A stretch of 64,000 bases of DNA from Miltoncostaea sp050249835 (GTDB lineage Bacteria; Actinomycetota; Thermoleophilia; Miltoncostaeales; Miltoncostaeaceae). The position numbers and the translations under genes are program-made. The notes below the pieces were generated by a model. It worked only from the letters and a program-made list of their open reading frames with translations. It ran no database searches and was not told where the DNA came from. Location: the NCBI GenBank assembly GCA_050249835.1, contig JBFWPT010000018.1, positions 1 through 64,000 on the forward strand, given 5' to 3'. Of this stretch, positions 54,374-62,260 are shown in pieces (within the stretch, counting starts at the first letter, position 1; every line of letters starts with the position of its first letter).

Positions 54374-55366
54374 GTGGACCAGCTCCCGCTTCCCCCCCAG
54401 GTGCTCGTCGGCGACCCGTCCTACGGGCCGGGCCTCGATCCGACCGAGTCCGAGACCGCCGCGGTGGACACCGCCGCGGAGGGCGTCGCCTGGGACCCGG
54501 TCACCCCGCCGGCGGCCCCGCCCGGCGAGCTGGCGTTCGTCGACGGCGCCCAGCAGGTCGAGGCCTGGCTGACGATCACCGAGGCCGGTGATCCGCGCGC
54601 GCTGCCCGGCGCGGCCTTCGCTGTCGCCTGTGGCGCCGTCGTCACGCGCCCCGGCGCGCGGGCCGAGCTCGTGGGGCTGCAGGTGCGCCGCGTGGTGGTC
54701 ACGGTGGGGGACCGGCTGCTGCACCTCGCGCCCGTCGGCGGCTTCGCCTGGGAGTCGCGCTGCGGCGCCGCCCAGGAGGCGACCGGCCTGGCCCGGCGGG
54801 TCGGCCAGTTCCGCCAGGACATGGAGCACGCCCTCACGCAGTCGATCGCCACGCCCGATCGGCTCGTGGTGCTGGACGGCCGCCTCACCGCCCTCCGCGA
54901 CGCCGCCGGGCCGGTGGTCGGCGCCGTGAAGAGCCACCACCGCATGTACCTGCCGGAGGAGGAGGCCCGTGTCGTCGTGGCGCTCGCGGTGGGCCAGCGG
55001 ACGCCGCTGTTCGCGATCGGCGACGACCGCCTCTCCTGGTACCAGCGCCTGCCGGGGGTGGGCGACGCCGGCTGGGCGGGGATCCTGCGCGGCGAGGTGC
55101 CCCGCGCGCTCGGGGTGGCCGAGGCCCGCCGCCTGGCCGACCGCGCCGCCCGGGAGCTGCCCGCGTTCGCCGGGCGGCCCCACCGCGACCCGCGCGCGCC
55201 GCAGAACATGACCCCGGTCGCGGGCCTGGAGGCGCGGCTGCGCCACCGCATGGGCGACCGCCGCCTCGCGCTGCGCGCCGTGCGGCGCGCGTCCCACGCG
55301 GCCCGGCTGGACGACGCCGTGAGCGCGCGCGTCCGCATCGCCGGGCCCGACCCGCTCGCGGCGTGA
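54374..55366 (+). CDS. nurA: NurA-domain nuclease
   Basis: 330 residues from GTG 54374. The two Asp motifs of the NurA fold are ELAFVDGAQQVE (D57) and LVVLDGRLTAL (D168), followed by VVGAVKSHHRMYL, equivalent to the usual G-x-x-K segment, and a late WYQRLPG region. In archaea and Thermus-type bacteria NurA is a 5'-3' nuclease that works inside the HerA motor. Here it is directly followed, and overlapped by 4 bases, by a HerA-like ATPase gene. Overall similarity is weaker than for its partners, so context contributes to the call. Confidence 0.75.
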   Translation: MDQLPLPPQVLVGDPSYGPGLDPTESETAAVDTAAEGVAWDPVTPPAAPPGELAFVDGAQQVEAWLTITEAGDPRALPGAAFAVACGAVVTRPGARAELVGLQVRRVVVTVGDRLLHLAPVGGFAWESRCGAAQEATGLARRVGQFRQDMEHALTQSIATPDRLVVLDGRLTALRDAAGPVVGAVKSHHRMYLPEEEARVVVALAVGQRTPLFAIGDDRLSWYQRLPGVGDAGWAGILRGEVPRALGVAEARRLADRAARELPAFAGRPHRDPRAPQNMTPVAGLEARLRHRMGDRRLALRAVRRASHAARLDDAVSARVRIAGPDPLAA

Positions 55367-57117
55367 CCGGCGCGCCGCAGGGCGCGGGCGACGGCGTCGG
55401 CGTCGTCCTCGGCCACCAGGCCGCCAGCTCCCAGACCTTCCAGGTGGGGGTGCTCGACGGCGCCTCGCTCCAGGTGGACGACCTCGTCTCGGTGACCACC
55501 CCCGACCCGGTCGAGGACGTCGTCACCCACGGCGTCGTGGTCGAGTCGCACGCGCTGCACGAGGGGGCCACCCTGCCCTCCGACTCCATGGTCATCGCGG
55601 CCGGCCAGATGCCCGGCGAGCTGGTGCGGACGGCCGAGGTGCAGGTGATGCGCGTCGAGCCGGAGCGGTGGGTGGCCCCGCACCCGGGCTCCGAGGTCCG
55701 CCGGGCGCAGGGGGCCGAGCGCGAGAAGGCGCTGTACGAGGACACGATGGAGCGCAAGCTGGCCATCGGCATGGGCCGCGACGGCGAGCCGGTGAACATC
55801 GACCTCGACTTCCTGGACGGCACCAAGGGCGGGCACGTCTCGATCTCGGGCATCTCCGGCGTCGCCACCAAGACGAGCACCGCCCTGGCGCTCATCCGGC
55901 TCCTGCTGGCCCACCCGGACATGCGCCGCCGGGTGCGGGTGCTGCTGTTCAACGTGAAGGGCGAGGACCTCCTCTTCCTGGACCACCCCAACGCCAAGTA
56001 CGCCGAGGCCCCCGACCGGGCGGCCCTGGACGAGAAGTGGCGGCGCCTGGGGCTCGCGGAGCCCGGCGGCTTCCCCGACGTCGCGTTCTGGGCGCCGCCG
56101 CGCGGAGGCAACCACCGCTTCCCCAGCTCCGAGTCGCGACTGGAGGGGGTCAAGGTCTTCGGCTGGACGCCCCTGCGCTTCGTGGAGGAGGGGCTCCTGC
56201 GCTTCTGCTTCGCGGACGCCTCGGACATGCGCAGCCAGCTCTCGTTCGTGGAGGAGCGGGTGCGCGGCGAGCTGCTGCGGCGGGCCGTGCCGGTGCAGGG
56301 GCACGACGGCGCGCTGGGCCTGCTCGGCGGCCCGGCCGACGGGGCGCCGGGGAGGCGGACCGCCCGTCCCGTGGGCGAGCTGGCCGCCGGGCCGTTCCAC
56401 GACCTCGACGGCCTCGTCGACTTCCTGGTCGCCGAGCTGGAGGCCGAGGACGGGGCGGGCGCCTGGACGGGCCGCGCGGCCACGGGGACGATCAGCGCGT
56501 TCGTCCGCCGCCTGGAGAGCGCCGCCGGCCGCCTGCGCGGGCTCATCCGCTCGGACGCCTCCCCCATCCCGCGCGGCGCCGCCGCCGAGGACGAGCCGCC
56601 GGTCGCGGTGGTCCACCTCGCGCGGCTCCACGAGTTCGCCCAGCGCTTCGTGGTCGGCACGCTCCTGTCGCAGACCTTCGCGGCCAAGGAGGCGGGCACC
56701 CGCGACCCGATCGAGTTCGTCGTGCTGGACGAGCTCAACAAGTACGCCCCCCGCGAGGGCGACTCGCCCATCAAGGACACCCTCATCGACATCGCCCAGC
56801 GCGGTCGCTCGCTCGGGGTGATCCTGGTCGGCGCCCAGCAGCAGGCGTCGCTGGTGGCGTCCGAGATCACCCAGAACGCGGCCATCCGCATCGCGGGCCG
56901 CCTCGACGCCGCCGAGGCCGAGCGCTCCGAGTACGGCTGGCTCGGGCCGGCCCAGCGCGCCCGGGCGCGCCTGCTGATGCAGGGGCGGGTCCTCGTGTCG
57001 CAGCCGAGCGTGCCCGCGCCGATCGCCGTGGAGATCCCCTTCCCGCCGTGGGCGACCACCTCGGGCGAGGTGTCGCGGGCCGACCGGGCCGAGGCCGCGA
57101 TCGCGGAGTTCGGCTGA
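55363..57117 (+). CDS. herA: HerA-like hexameric DNA translocase ATPase
   Basis: 584 residues from GTG 55363. An N-terminal beta-barrel (HAS-barrel-like, VGVVLGHQAASSQTFQVGV..., about 10-100) precedes a RecA-like motor with Walker A SISGISGVATKTST (Lys170) and Walker B FVVLDELNKYAP. IDIAQRGRSLGVILVGAQQQASLVASEITQNA holds the sensor and arginine-finger part. HerA/FtsK-superfamily members pump DNA to NurA during end resection. Coupled to nurA; sbcD follows after 11 bp. Confidence 0.88.
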   Translation: MTGAPQGAGDGVGVVLGHQAASSQTFQVGVLDGASLQVDDLVSVTTPDPVEDVVTHGVVVESHALHEGATLPSDSMVIAAGQMPGELVRTAEVQVMRVEPERWVAPHPGSEVRRAQGAEREKALYEDTMERKLAIGMGRDGEPVNIDLDFLDGTKGGHVSISGISGVATKTSTALALIRLLLAHPDMRRRVRVLLFNVKGEDLLFLDHPNAKYAEAPDRAALDEKWRRLGLAEPGGFPDVAFWAPPRGGNHRFPSSESRLEGVKVFGWTPLRFVEEGLLRFCFADASDMRSQLSFVEERVRGELLRRAVPVQGHDGALGLLGGPADGAPGRRTARPVGELAAGPFHDLDGLVDFLVAELEAEDGAGAWTGRAATGTISAFVRRLESAAGRLRGLIRSDASPIPRGAAAEDEPPVAVVHLARLHEFAQRFVVGTLLSQTFAAKEAGTRDPIEFVVLDELNKYAPREGDSPIKDTLIDIAQRGRSLGVILVGAQQQASLVASEITQNAAIRIAGRLDAAEAERSEYGWLGPAQRARARLLMQGRVLVSQPSVPAPIAVEIPFPPWATTSGEVSRADRAEAAIAEFG

Positions 57118-57128
57118 CGGGCGCGGCG

Positions 57129-58325
57129 ATGAGGTTGCTCCACACGGGCGACTGGCACCTCGGCAAGCGCCTGTACGGCACCGAGCGAACGGCCGAGGCG
57201 CGCCGCTCCCTCGACGAGATCGCCCTCATCGCGGAGCAGGAGGAGGTCGACGCGGTCATCGTGGCCGGCGACCTCCTGGACCGGCGCGTCGTGGACCCGG
57301 CGGCGTTCGGCCTCTGCCTGCGCGCCCTGGGACGGCTCGCGCAGGTCGCCCCGGTGCTGGTGGTGGCGGGCAACCACGACGACCCCGACCTCTGGATCCA
57401 CCTCGCGCCCCACCTCGCGCTGTCGGGCATCCACGTCGCCGGCCGGGTGCAGGCCGCCGCCGACGCCGTGGTGACGGTGCCGACGGCCGCCGGGCCGCTC
57501 CACGCCGCCCTCCTCCCCTGGCCCGACCCCGCCCGCATGGCGCTCGAGGCCGGATCGTCGGTGCGCGACGCCCGCGGCCGCTACGCCGAAGGGGTGTCCG
57601 GGATCCTCGCCGCCTACGCCGCCGAGGCCCGGCGCCGGCGCGCCGAGGACGGCGGCGCGGCCGTGCTGGTGGGTCACCTGATGGTGGACAAGGCCCTCGC
57701 GGGCGGCGGTGAGCGCGAGCTGACGATGGGGATCACCTACGTCGTCTCCCCCGCGGCCCTGCCCGCCGACCTCGACTACATCGCCCTCGGCCACGTCCAC
57801 CGGCCGCAGACGATCCCCGGCCTCGCGGCCCCCGGGCGCTACGCCGGCAGCCCCATCGCGCTCGACTTCAGCGAGGACAACCACGCCAAGAGCGCGGTGA
57901 TCGTGGAGATCGCGGGCGACACGACCCGCTCGCGCGAGGTGCCCCTGACGGCCGGTCACCCGCTCGTCCGCATCCGGGGGCCGCTGGCCGGGCTGGCGGC
58001 GCTGGCCTCGGATCACCCGGAGGCGTGGTTCGCGTGCGAGGTGGAGCTGGACGGCCCGGTGCTCGACCTTGTGCGCCAGGTGCGCGAGGCCGTGCCGCGC
58101 GCCCTGCGCGTGGAGCCGCGGTACCCCGAGGCCCCGGAGCCCGCGGAGGCGGACGCCGAGGACGGCGGCGCGGCCCCGGGCGCGGACCTCGGGCGCCTCT
58201 ACGAGGAGTGGTGCCGGCTGCAGGGGCGGCCCCTGCCGCCGGCCCAGGCCGCCGCGTTCGCGGCCGCGGTCGCCGCGGCGGCGGACGGGGACGGCGACGC
58301 CGACGACGGCGCGGGCGCGCCCTGA
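57129..58325 (+). CDS. sbcD: SbcD/Mre11-type exonuclease subunit
   Basis: 398 residues from ATG 57129. Phosphoesterase motifs: LLHTGDWHLGKRLYG, IVAGDLLDRRVVD, VVAGNHDDPDLW, VLVGHLMVDKAL and IALGHVHRPQTI, with the metal-binding Asp, His and Asn residues all present. YAGSPIALDFSEDNHAKS is the capping-domain start. The Ala/Asp-rich C-terminus may bind the SbcC coiled coil. Processes DNA ends and hairpins with SbcC. Confidence 0.95.
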   Translation: MRLLHTGDWHLGKRLYGTERTAEARRSLDEIALIAEQEEVDAVIVAGDLLDRRVVDPAAFGLCLRALGRLAQVAPVLVVAGNHDDPDLWIHLAPHLALSGIHVAGRVQAAADAVVTVPTAAGPLHAALLPWPDPARMALEAGSSVRDARGRYAEGVSGILAAYAAEARRRRAEDGGAAVLVGHLMVDKALAGGGERELTMGITYVVSPAALPADLDYIALGHVHRPQTIPGLAAPGRYAGSPIALDFSEDNHAKSAVIVEIAGDTTRSREVPLTAGHPLVRIRGPLAGLAALASDHPEAWFACEVELDGPVLDLVRQVREAVPRALRVEPRYPEAPEPAEADAEDGGAAPGADLGRLYEEWCRLQGRPLPPAQAAAFAAAVAAAADGDGDADDGAGAP

Positions 58326-61063
58326 GACCGCTCGAGCTCGACCTCACGGCGTTCCGCTCGTACGACCGCGCGACGGTCGACCTGCGGCCGCACGACCTCG
58401 TGGTCATCACGGGGGACACCGGCGCGGGCAAGACCTCCCTGCTCGACGCCGTCTCCTTCGCCCTCTACGGCCGCACCCCCGAGCTGACCCGGGTGCGCGA
58501 CCTGCTCACGGTGGGCAAGGAGCACGGCGAGGTGCGCCTCACCTTCTCGGCGCGGGGCGAGGTGTGGCGGGTCACGCGCCGGTACGGCCCCGACGCGCCC
58601 GAGCCCGGCCACCTGTTGGAGCGCCTGGAGGCGGACGGCGGCCCGCCGGTGGAGACGATCGGCGGCGAGGAGGCCGTCGCCCGGCGCCTGGGCCCGGTGA
58701 TCGGGATGAGCTTCAAGGCCTTCACGAGCGCCGTGCTGCTGGCGCAGGGCCGCTTCGCCGAGTTCCTCGGCGCCCAGCCGAGGGCGCGCGACGACATCCT
58801 GCGCGAGCTGTTCGGCGTCGCCTCGCTGGAGGGCGCGCGCCAGGCGGCGCAGCGCCACGAGGCCGCCGCCGCGGCCGAGGCGGACCTGCGCGAGAGGGAC
58901 GCCGCCGCCCGGGACGCGGCGGGCTGGAGCGGCCGCGCGGGCGCGGCCCGGGGCGCGCGGGTGGCCGGGGCGCGGCTGGCCGCGGTGCGGGCGCTGCGCC
59001 CGCTGGCCGCCCGCGGCGCCGCCCACGCGGAGGAGGCCGCGGGCGCGCGGGCGCGGGCGGCGGCCGCCCGGGGAGCCGCCGCCGAGCTGCCCACGGACGC
59101 GGGCGCCGACGCCCTGGTGGAGCGGCTGGAGGACGCGCGCCGGGCCGCGGCGGCGGCGGATGGGGCCCACGCCGCGGCGGCGGCGGCGGCGGAGGAGGCG
59201 GCCGCGGCCCGCGACGCCACCCGGGAGCGCCACGGGGGCGGCGCCGCCGACCTCGCCGCCCTCCACGCGCGGGCCGAGCGGGCGGCCGCGCTCGACGCGG
59301 GCCTGCCGGGCCGGCGGGAGGCGCTCGACGCCGGCGCGGCCGCCCTCGCCGTCCGGGCCGAGGCCCTCGCCGGCCTGCGCGCGACGCTGGCCGAGGCCGA
59401 GGAGGCCGACCGGGCGGCGGCCGTCCGCGACGCGGCACGGGGGGCGTGGGAGCGCGCCGTCGCCGACGCGTCCACGGCGGCCACGGCGGCGGAGGAGGCC
59501 ACGCGGGAGGCCGCGGCAGCCGCCGCGGCGCACACCGCGGCGGAGGCCGCGGCGCAGGCGGCCGAGGCGGCCCACGAGGCCGCGCGGCGCCACGACCTGG
59601 CGCTCGCCCTGCGCTCCGGCCTGGGCCCGGAGGACCCCTGCCCCGTCTGCGGGGGCCCGCTGGGCGACCACCCGCCCGAGGCCGAGGGCCTGGCCGCCGG
59701 CGACGACGAGCGCGACGCCGCGCGCGCGGCCCTGCGCGCCGCCGCGGCCGCGGACGCGGCGGCGGCCGAGCGCAGCCGGGCGGCGGGGGTGGCGCGGCAG
59801 GCCGCGGAGGCGGCGCGCGACGCGGCGGCCGCGGCGCTGGCCGGGGCCGGGGTGGACCCGGACGGCCCGCCGGAGGACCCGGACGCCGCCGCGGCACGGG
59901 CGCGGGCCATCGCGGACGCCCGGGCGGGCGTCGAGCGGGAGGGGCGGGCCACCGACAAGGAGGAGGCCCGTATCGGCGCGGAGCGGGAGCGGCTCGCGGC
60001 CGATGAGGCCGAGGCGGCCGGCATCCGCGGGGCCATCGGCCCGTGGGGGGCCCACGACGACCCGGCGGCCGCCCTGGCCGCCGCGCTCGAGGAGGCCCGC
60101 GCCGCCGAGGACGCCGCGGACCGCGCGACACGGCTCGCCGGCGAGGCCGCCGGGGAGGCCGCGCGGGCCGGGGCGGCCCTGGCGGCGATCGAGGGCGGCG
60201 AGGTGGCGGCGCTGCGGGCCGCGGCGGCGCGGGTCGCCGCCCGCGGGGGCCTGGACGCCCCGGGGGACGACCTGCCGGCGGCCGACCTGGTGCGGGCCGC
60301 CGCCGGGCTGCGGGCCCAGGCGGAGGCGAAGGCCGAGGCACACGAGGCCGCCGCGCGGCAGGCGGAGGACAGGGCGGCGGAGGCCGACGCGGCGCTCGCG
60401 GAGGCGGGCGCGGCGCTCGGGGTGGCGTCGGCGGCATCCCTCACCGAGGCCCTCCGGCGCGCCGAGCGCGCCCGGGACGACGCCCGCGCCCGCCTGGCCT
60501 CCGCCGAGGCGGACGCGCGCGAGGCCGTGCGGCTCCGCGCCGAGGCCGCCGCCGCCCGGGCGGCGGCGCAGGTGCACCACCTGGTGGCGACCGACCTGCG
60601 GGCGAACAACTTCCCCCGGCACCTGCTGGCGCGGTTCCGGGAGCGGCTCGCCGTGGGCGCGTCGGCGCGCCTGCAGGACCTCACCCGCGGCGTCTACCGC
60701 TTCGCGGGCACCGGCACGGACCCCCTCGCCGTCGTGGACGGCAGCCGCGGCGAGCGCACCCGGCCCGCCGCGAGCCTGTCCGGCGGCGAGCGCTTCCTGG
60801 CGAGCCTCGCGCTGGCGCTCGGCCTGGGCGACATCGCCGCCGAGTCGGGCGGGCGGCTCGACTGCCTCTTCCTCGACGAGGGCTTCTCGACCCTCGACGC
60901 CGACTCGCTGGAGCAGGCGCTCGCCGGCGTGGAGCGCCTGGCGGGCGACGGGCGCCTGATCGCGGTCATCACGCACCTGCCCGGCGTCGCCGACCGCCTG
61001 GGGGCCTCGATCCGCGTGGAGAAGGACCCGGAGGGCGTCAGCCGGGTCGGCCCGGCGGGCTAG
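58322..61063 (+). CDS. sbcC: SbcC/Rad50-type ATPase, CTG start
   Basis: 913 residues from CTG 58322, a CTGA overlap with sbcD; the protein then begins (M)RPLELDLTAFRSY, the normal SbcC N-terminus, and no ATG, GTG or TTG is available nearby. Walker A ITGDTGAGKTSLLDA near residue 31, Q-loop VLLAQGRFAEFL near 140, two very Ala/Arg/Glu-rich coiled-coil arms, a zinc hook CPVC near 440, signature SLSGGERFLASLALALGLG near 820, Walker B CLFLDEGFSTLD near 848. It tethers and processes broken DNA ends. Confidence 0.94.
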   Translation: MRPLELDLTAFRSYDRATVDLRPHDLVVITGDTGAGKTSLLDAVSFALYGRTPELTRVRDLLTVGKEHGEVRLTFSARGEVWRVTRRYGPDAPEPGHLLERLEADGGPPVETIGGEEAVARRLGPVIGMSFKAFTSAVLLAQGRFAEFLGAQPRARDDILRELFGVASLEGARQAAQRHEAAAAAEADLRERDAAARDAAGWSGRAGAARGARVAGARLAAVRALRPLAARGAAHAEEAAGARARAAAARGAAAELPTDAGADALVERLEDARRAAAAADGAHAAAAAAAEEAAAARDATRERHGGGAADLAALHARAERAAALDAGLPGRREALDAGAAALAVRAEALAGLRATLAEAEEADRAAAVRDAARGAWERAVADASTAATAAEEATREAAAAAAAHTAAEAAAQAAEAAHEAARRHDLALALRSGLGPEDPCPVCGGPLGDHPPEAEGLAAGDDERDAARAALRAAAAADAAAAERSRAAGVARQAAEAARDAAAAALAGAGVDPDGPPEDPDAAAARARAIADARAGVEREGRATDKEEARIGAERERLAADEAEAAGIRGAIGPWGAHDDPAAALAAALEEARAAEDAADRATRLAGEAAGEAARAGAALAAIEGGEVAALRAAAARVAARGGLDAPGDDLPAADLVRAAAGLRAQAEAKAEAHEAAARQAEDRAAEADAALAEAGAALGVASAASLTEALRRAERARDDARARLASAEADAREAVRLRAEAAAARAAAQVHHLVATDLRANNFPRHLLARFRERLAVGASARLQDLTRGVYRFAGTGTDPLAVVDGSRGERTRPAASLSGGERFLASLALALGLGDIAAESGGRLDCLFLDEGFSTLDADSLEQALAGVERLAGDGRLIAVITHLPGVADRLGASIRVEKDPEGVSRVGPAG

Positions 61064-62256
61064 ACGGGGCGCCGCTCCCGGGCGGCGAGCGGCCCCAGCA
61101 CCACCCACCCGGCGAGCGGGCAGGCCGCCGCGAGGCCGAAGGCCGCGGGCCACGACAGCAGGCCGACGGCGGCGCCGAACAGCGGCGGCGCGATCGCGAC
61201 GGCGACGAACAGGATGGTGTTCTGCAGGCCGAGCGCCGTGCCGACGCGGGCGGGGCCGGCCATCTCGGCGGCCGCGGCGAAGGAGACCCCGTTGCCCGCC
61301 ATCGTCAGCACCCCGGCCACGATGAGGGCGGCGGCAGCGAGGGCCGCGGGGCCGGAGAGGACGGCCGCGGCGATCCCGAGGGTGATCGCGCCGGACAGGG
61401 CGAGCGCGCGGAGGGGCCCGATGCGGCTCCTCACCCGGTCGGACCACGCCCCGGCGGCGACCCGGGCCGCGGCGCCGCCCACCTGGACGAGCGCCAGGGC
61501 CCCGGCGGCGGCGCCCACGGACCAGCCCCGCTCCTCGTGCAGGTAGAGGGCCAGGAAGCTCAGCAGGGAGAGCTGCGCCAGCACGACGCAGGCCGTTCCG
61601 AGCGACAGGCGCCAGATGGCGGGGTCGCGCAGCGGGCCGGCGGTCGGCGGGGGGTCGTCCAGGGCCGGCGCCTCCGGCTCGGCGCGCCGCAGCCCGAGCG
61701 CCGCGGCCGCGGCGCCCACGAGGCAGGCGGCGGCGAGCGACCAGAACACGGCGTCCAGCCCCCCGGCGTGCGCGGCGACGGGCAGGAGGACCGCGGCGAT
61801 GGCGCCGCCCGCCGGGGTGGACATGTGCCGCAGGCCGAGCGCCAGGCCGCGCTGGCCGGGCCCGAACCAGGCGACCACCGCCCGCCCGCTGGCGGCGTTG
61901 GCGCTCGACCCGAAGGCGCCGGCGAGGACGAGGCAGCCGCCGAGCGCGACGGCCCCCTCCGTCGTCGTCGCGAGGGCGAGGGCGCCCGCCGCGCCGGTGA
62001 GGCCGATGCCGATGACCGCGCGCTCCCCGATGCGGTCCGCGAGGGCGCCCCAGGCGAGGAGGGTGGCGATGATCCCGACGGTCGAGGCGGCGAGCAGGGC
62101 GCCGGTGGCCGCGAGCGACAGGCCGAGGTCGTCGCGCAGCTCGGGCGCGACGGCCGGGAGGCCGAGCTGCACGGCGGAGATGCTGGCCTGGGCCGTCATG
62201 CCGACGCCCAGCACCACCCACCGGTAGCGGGAGGCGGGGCCGGCGGCGGCGGTCAG
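61060..62256 (-). CDS. MFS transporter
   Basis: 398 residues from CTG 62256, 4 nt after the peptidase stop, which places RYRWVVLGVGMTAQ at the N-terminus as in other MFS proteins. The only conventional start is GTG 62217, which would cut into helix 1. Twelve membrane helices; loop 2-3 motif WGALADRIGERAVIG near residue 70 and a second-half copy AGAWSDRVRSRIGPLR. The substrate is unknown. Its stop overlaps that of sbcC by 4 bp (convergent). Confidence 0.85.
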   Translation of the reverse strand: MTAAAGPASRYRWVVLGVGMTAQASISAVQLGLPAVAPELRDDLGLSLAATGALLAASTVGIIATLLAWGALADRIGERAVIGIGLTGAAGALALATTTEGAVALGGCLVLAGAFGSSANAASGRAVVAWFGPGQRGLALGLRHMSTPAGGAIAAVLLPVAAHAGGLDAVFWSLAAACLVGAAAAALGLRRAEPEAPALDDPPPTAGPLRDPAIWRLSLGTACVVLAQLSLLSFLALYLHEERGWSVGAAAGALALVQVGGAAARVAAGAWSDRVRSRIGPLRALALSGAITLGIAAAVLSGPAALAAAALIVAGVLTMAGNGVSFAAAAEMAGPARVGTALGLQNTILFVAVAIAPPLFGAAVGLLSWPAAFGLAAACPLAGWVVLGPLAARERRPV

Positions 62257-62260
62257 CCCG

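Noticed and set aside
58199..62221. Minus-strand open frame of 1340 codons
   Set aside because: It is antisense to sbcC and overlaps the MFS gene in another frame; Gly/Arg/Ala-rich composition with no motif. Long antisense frames are expected at this GC content.
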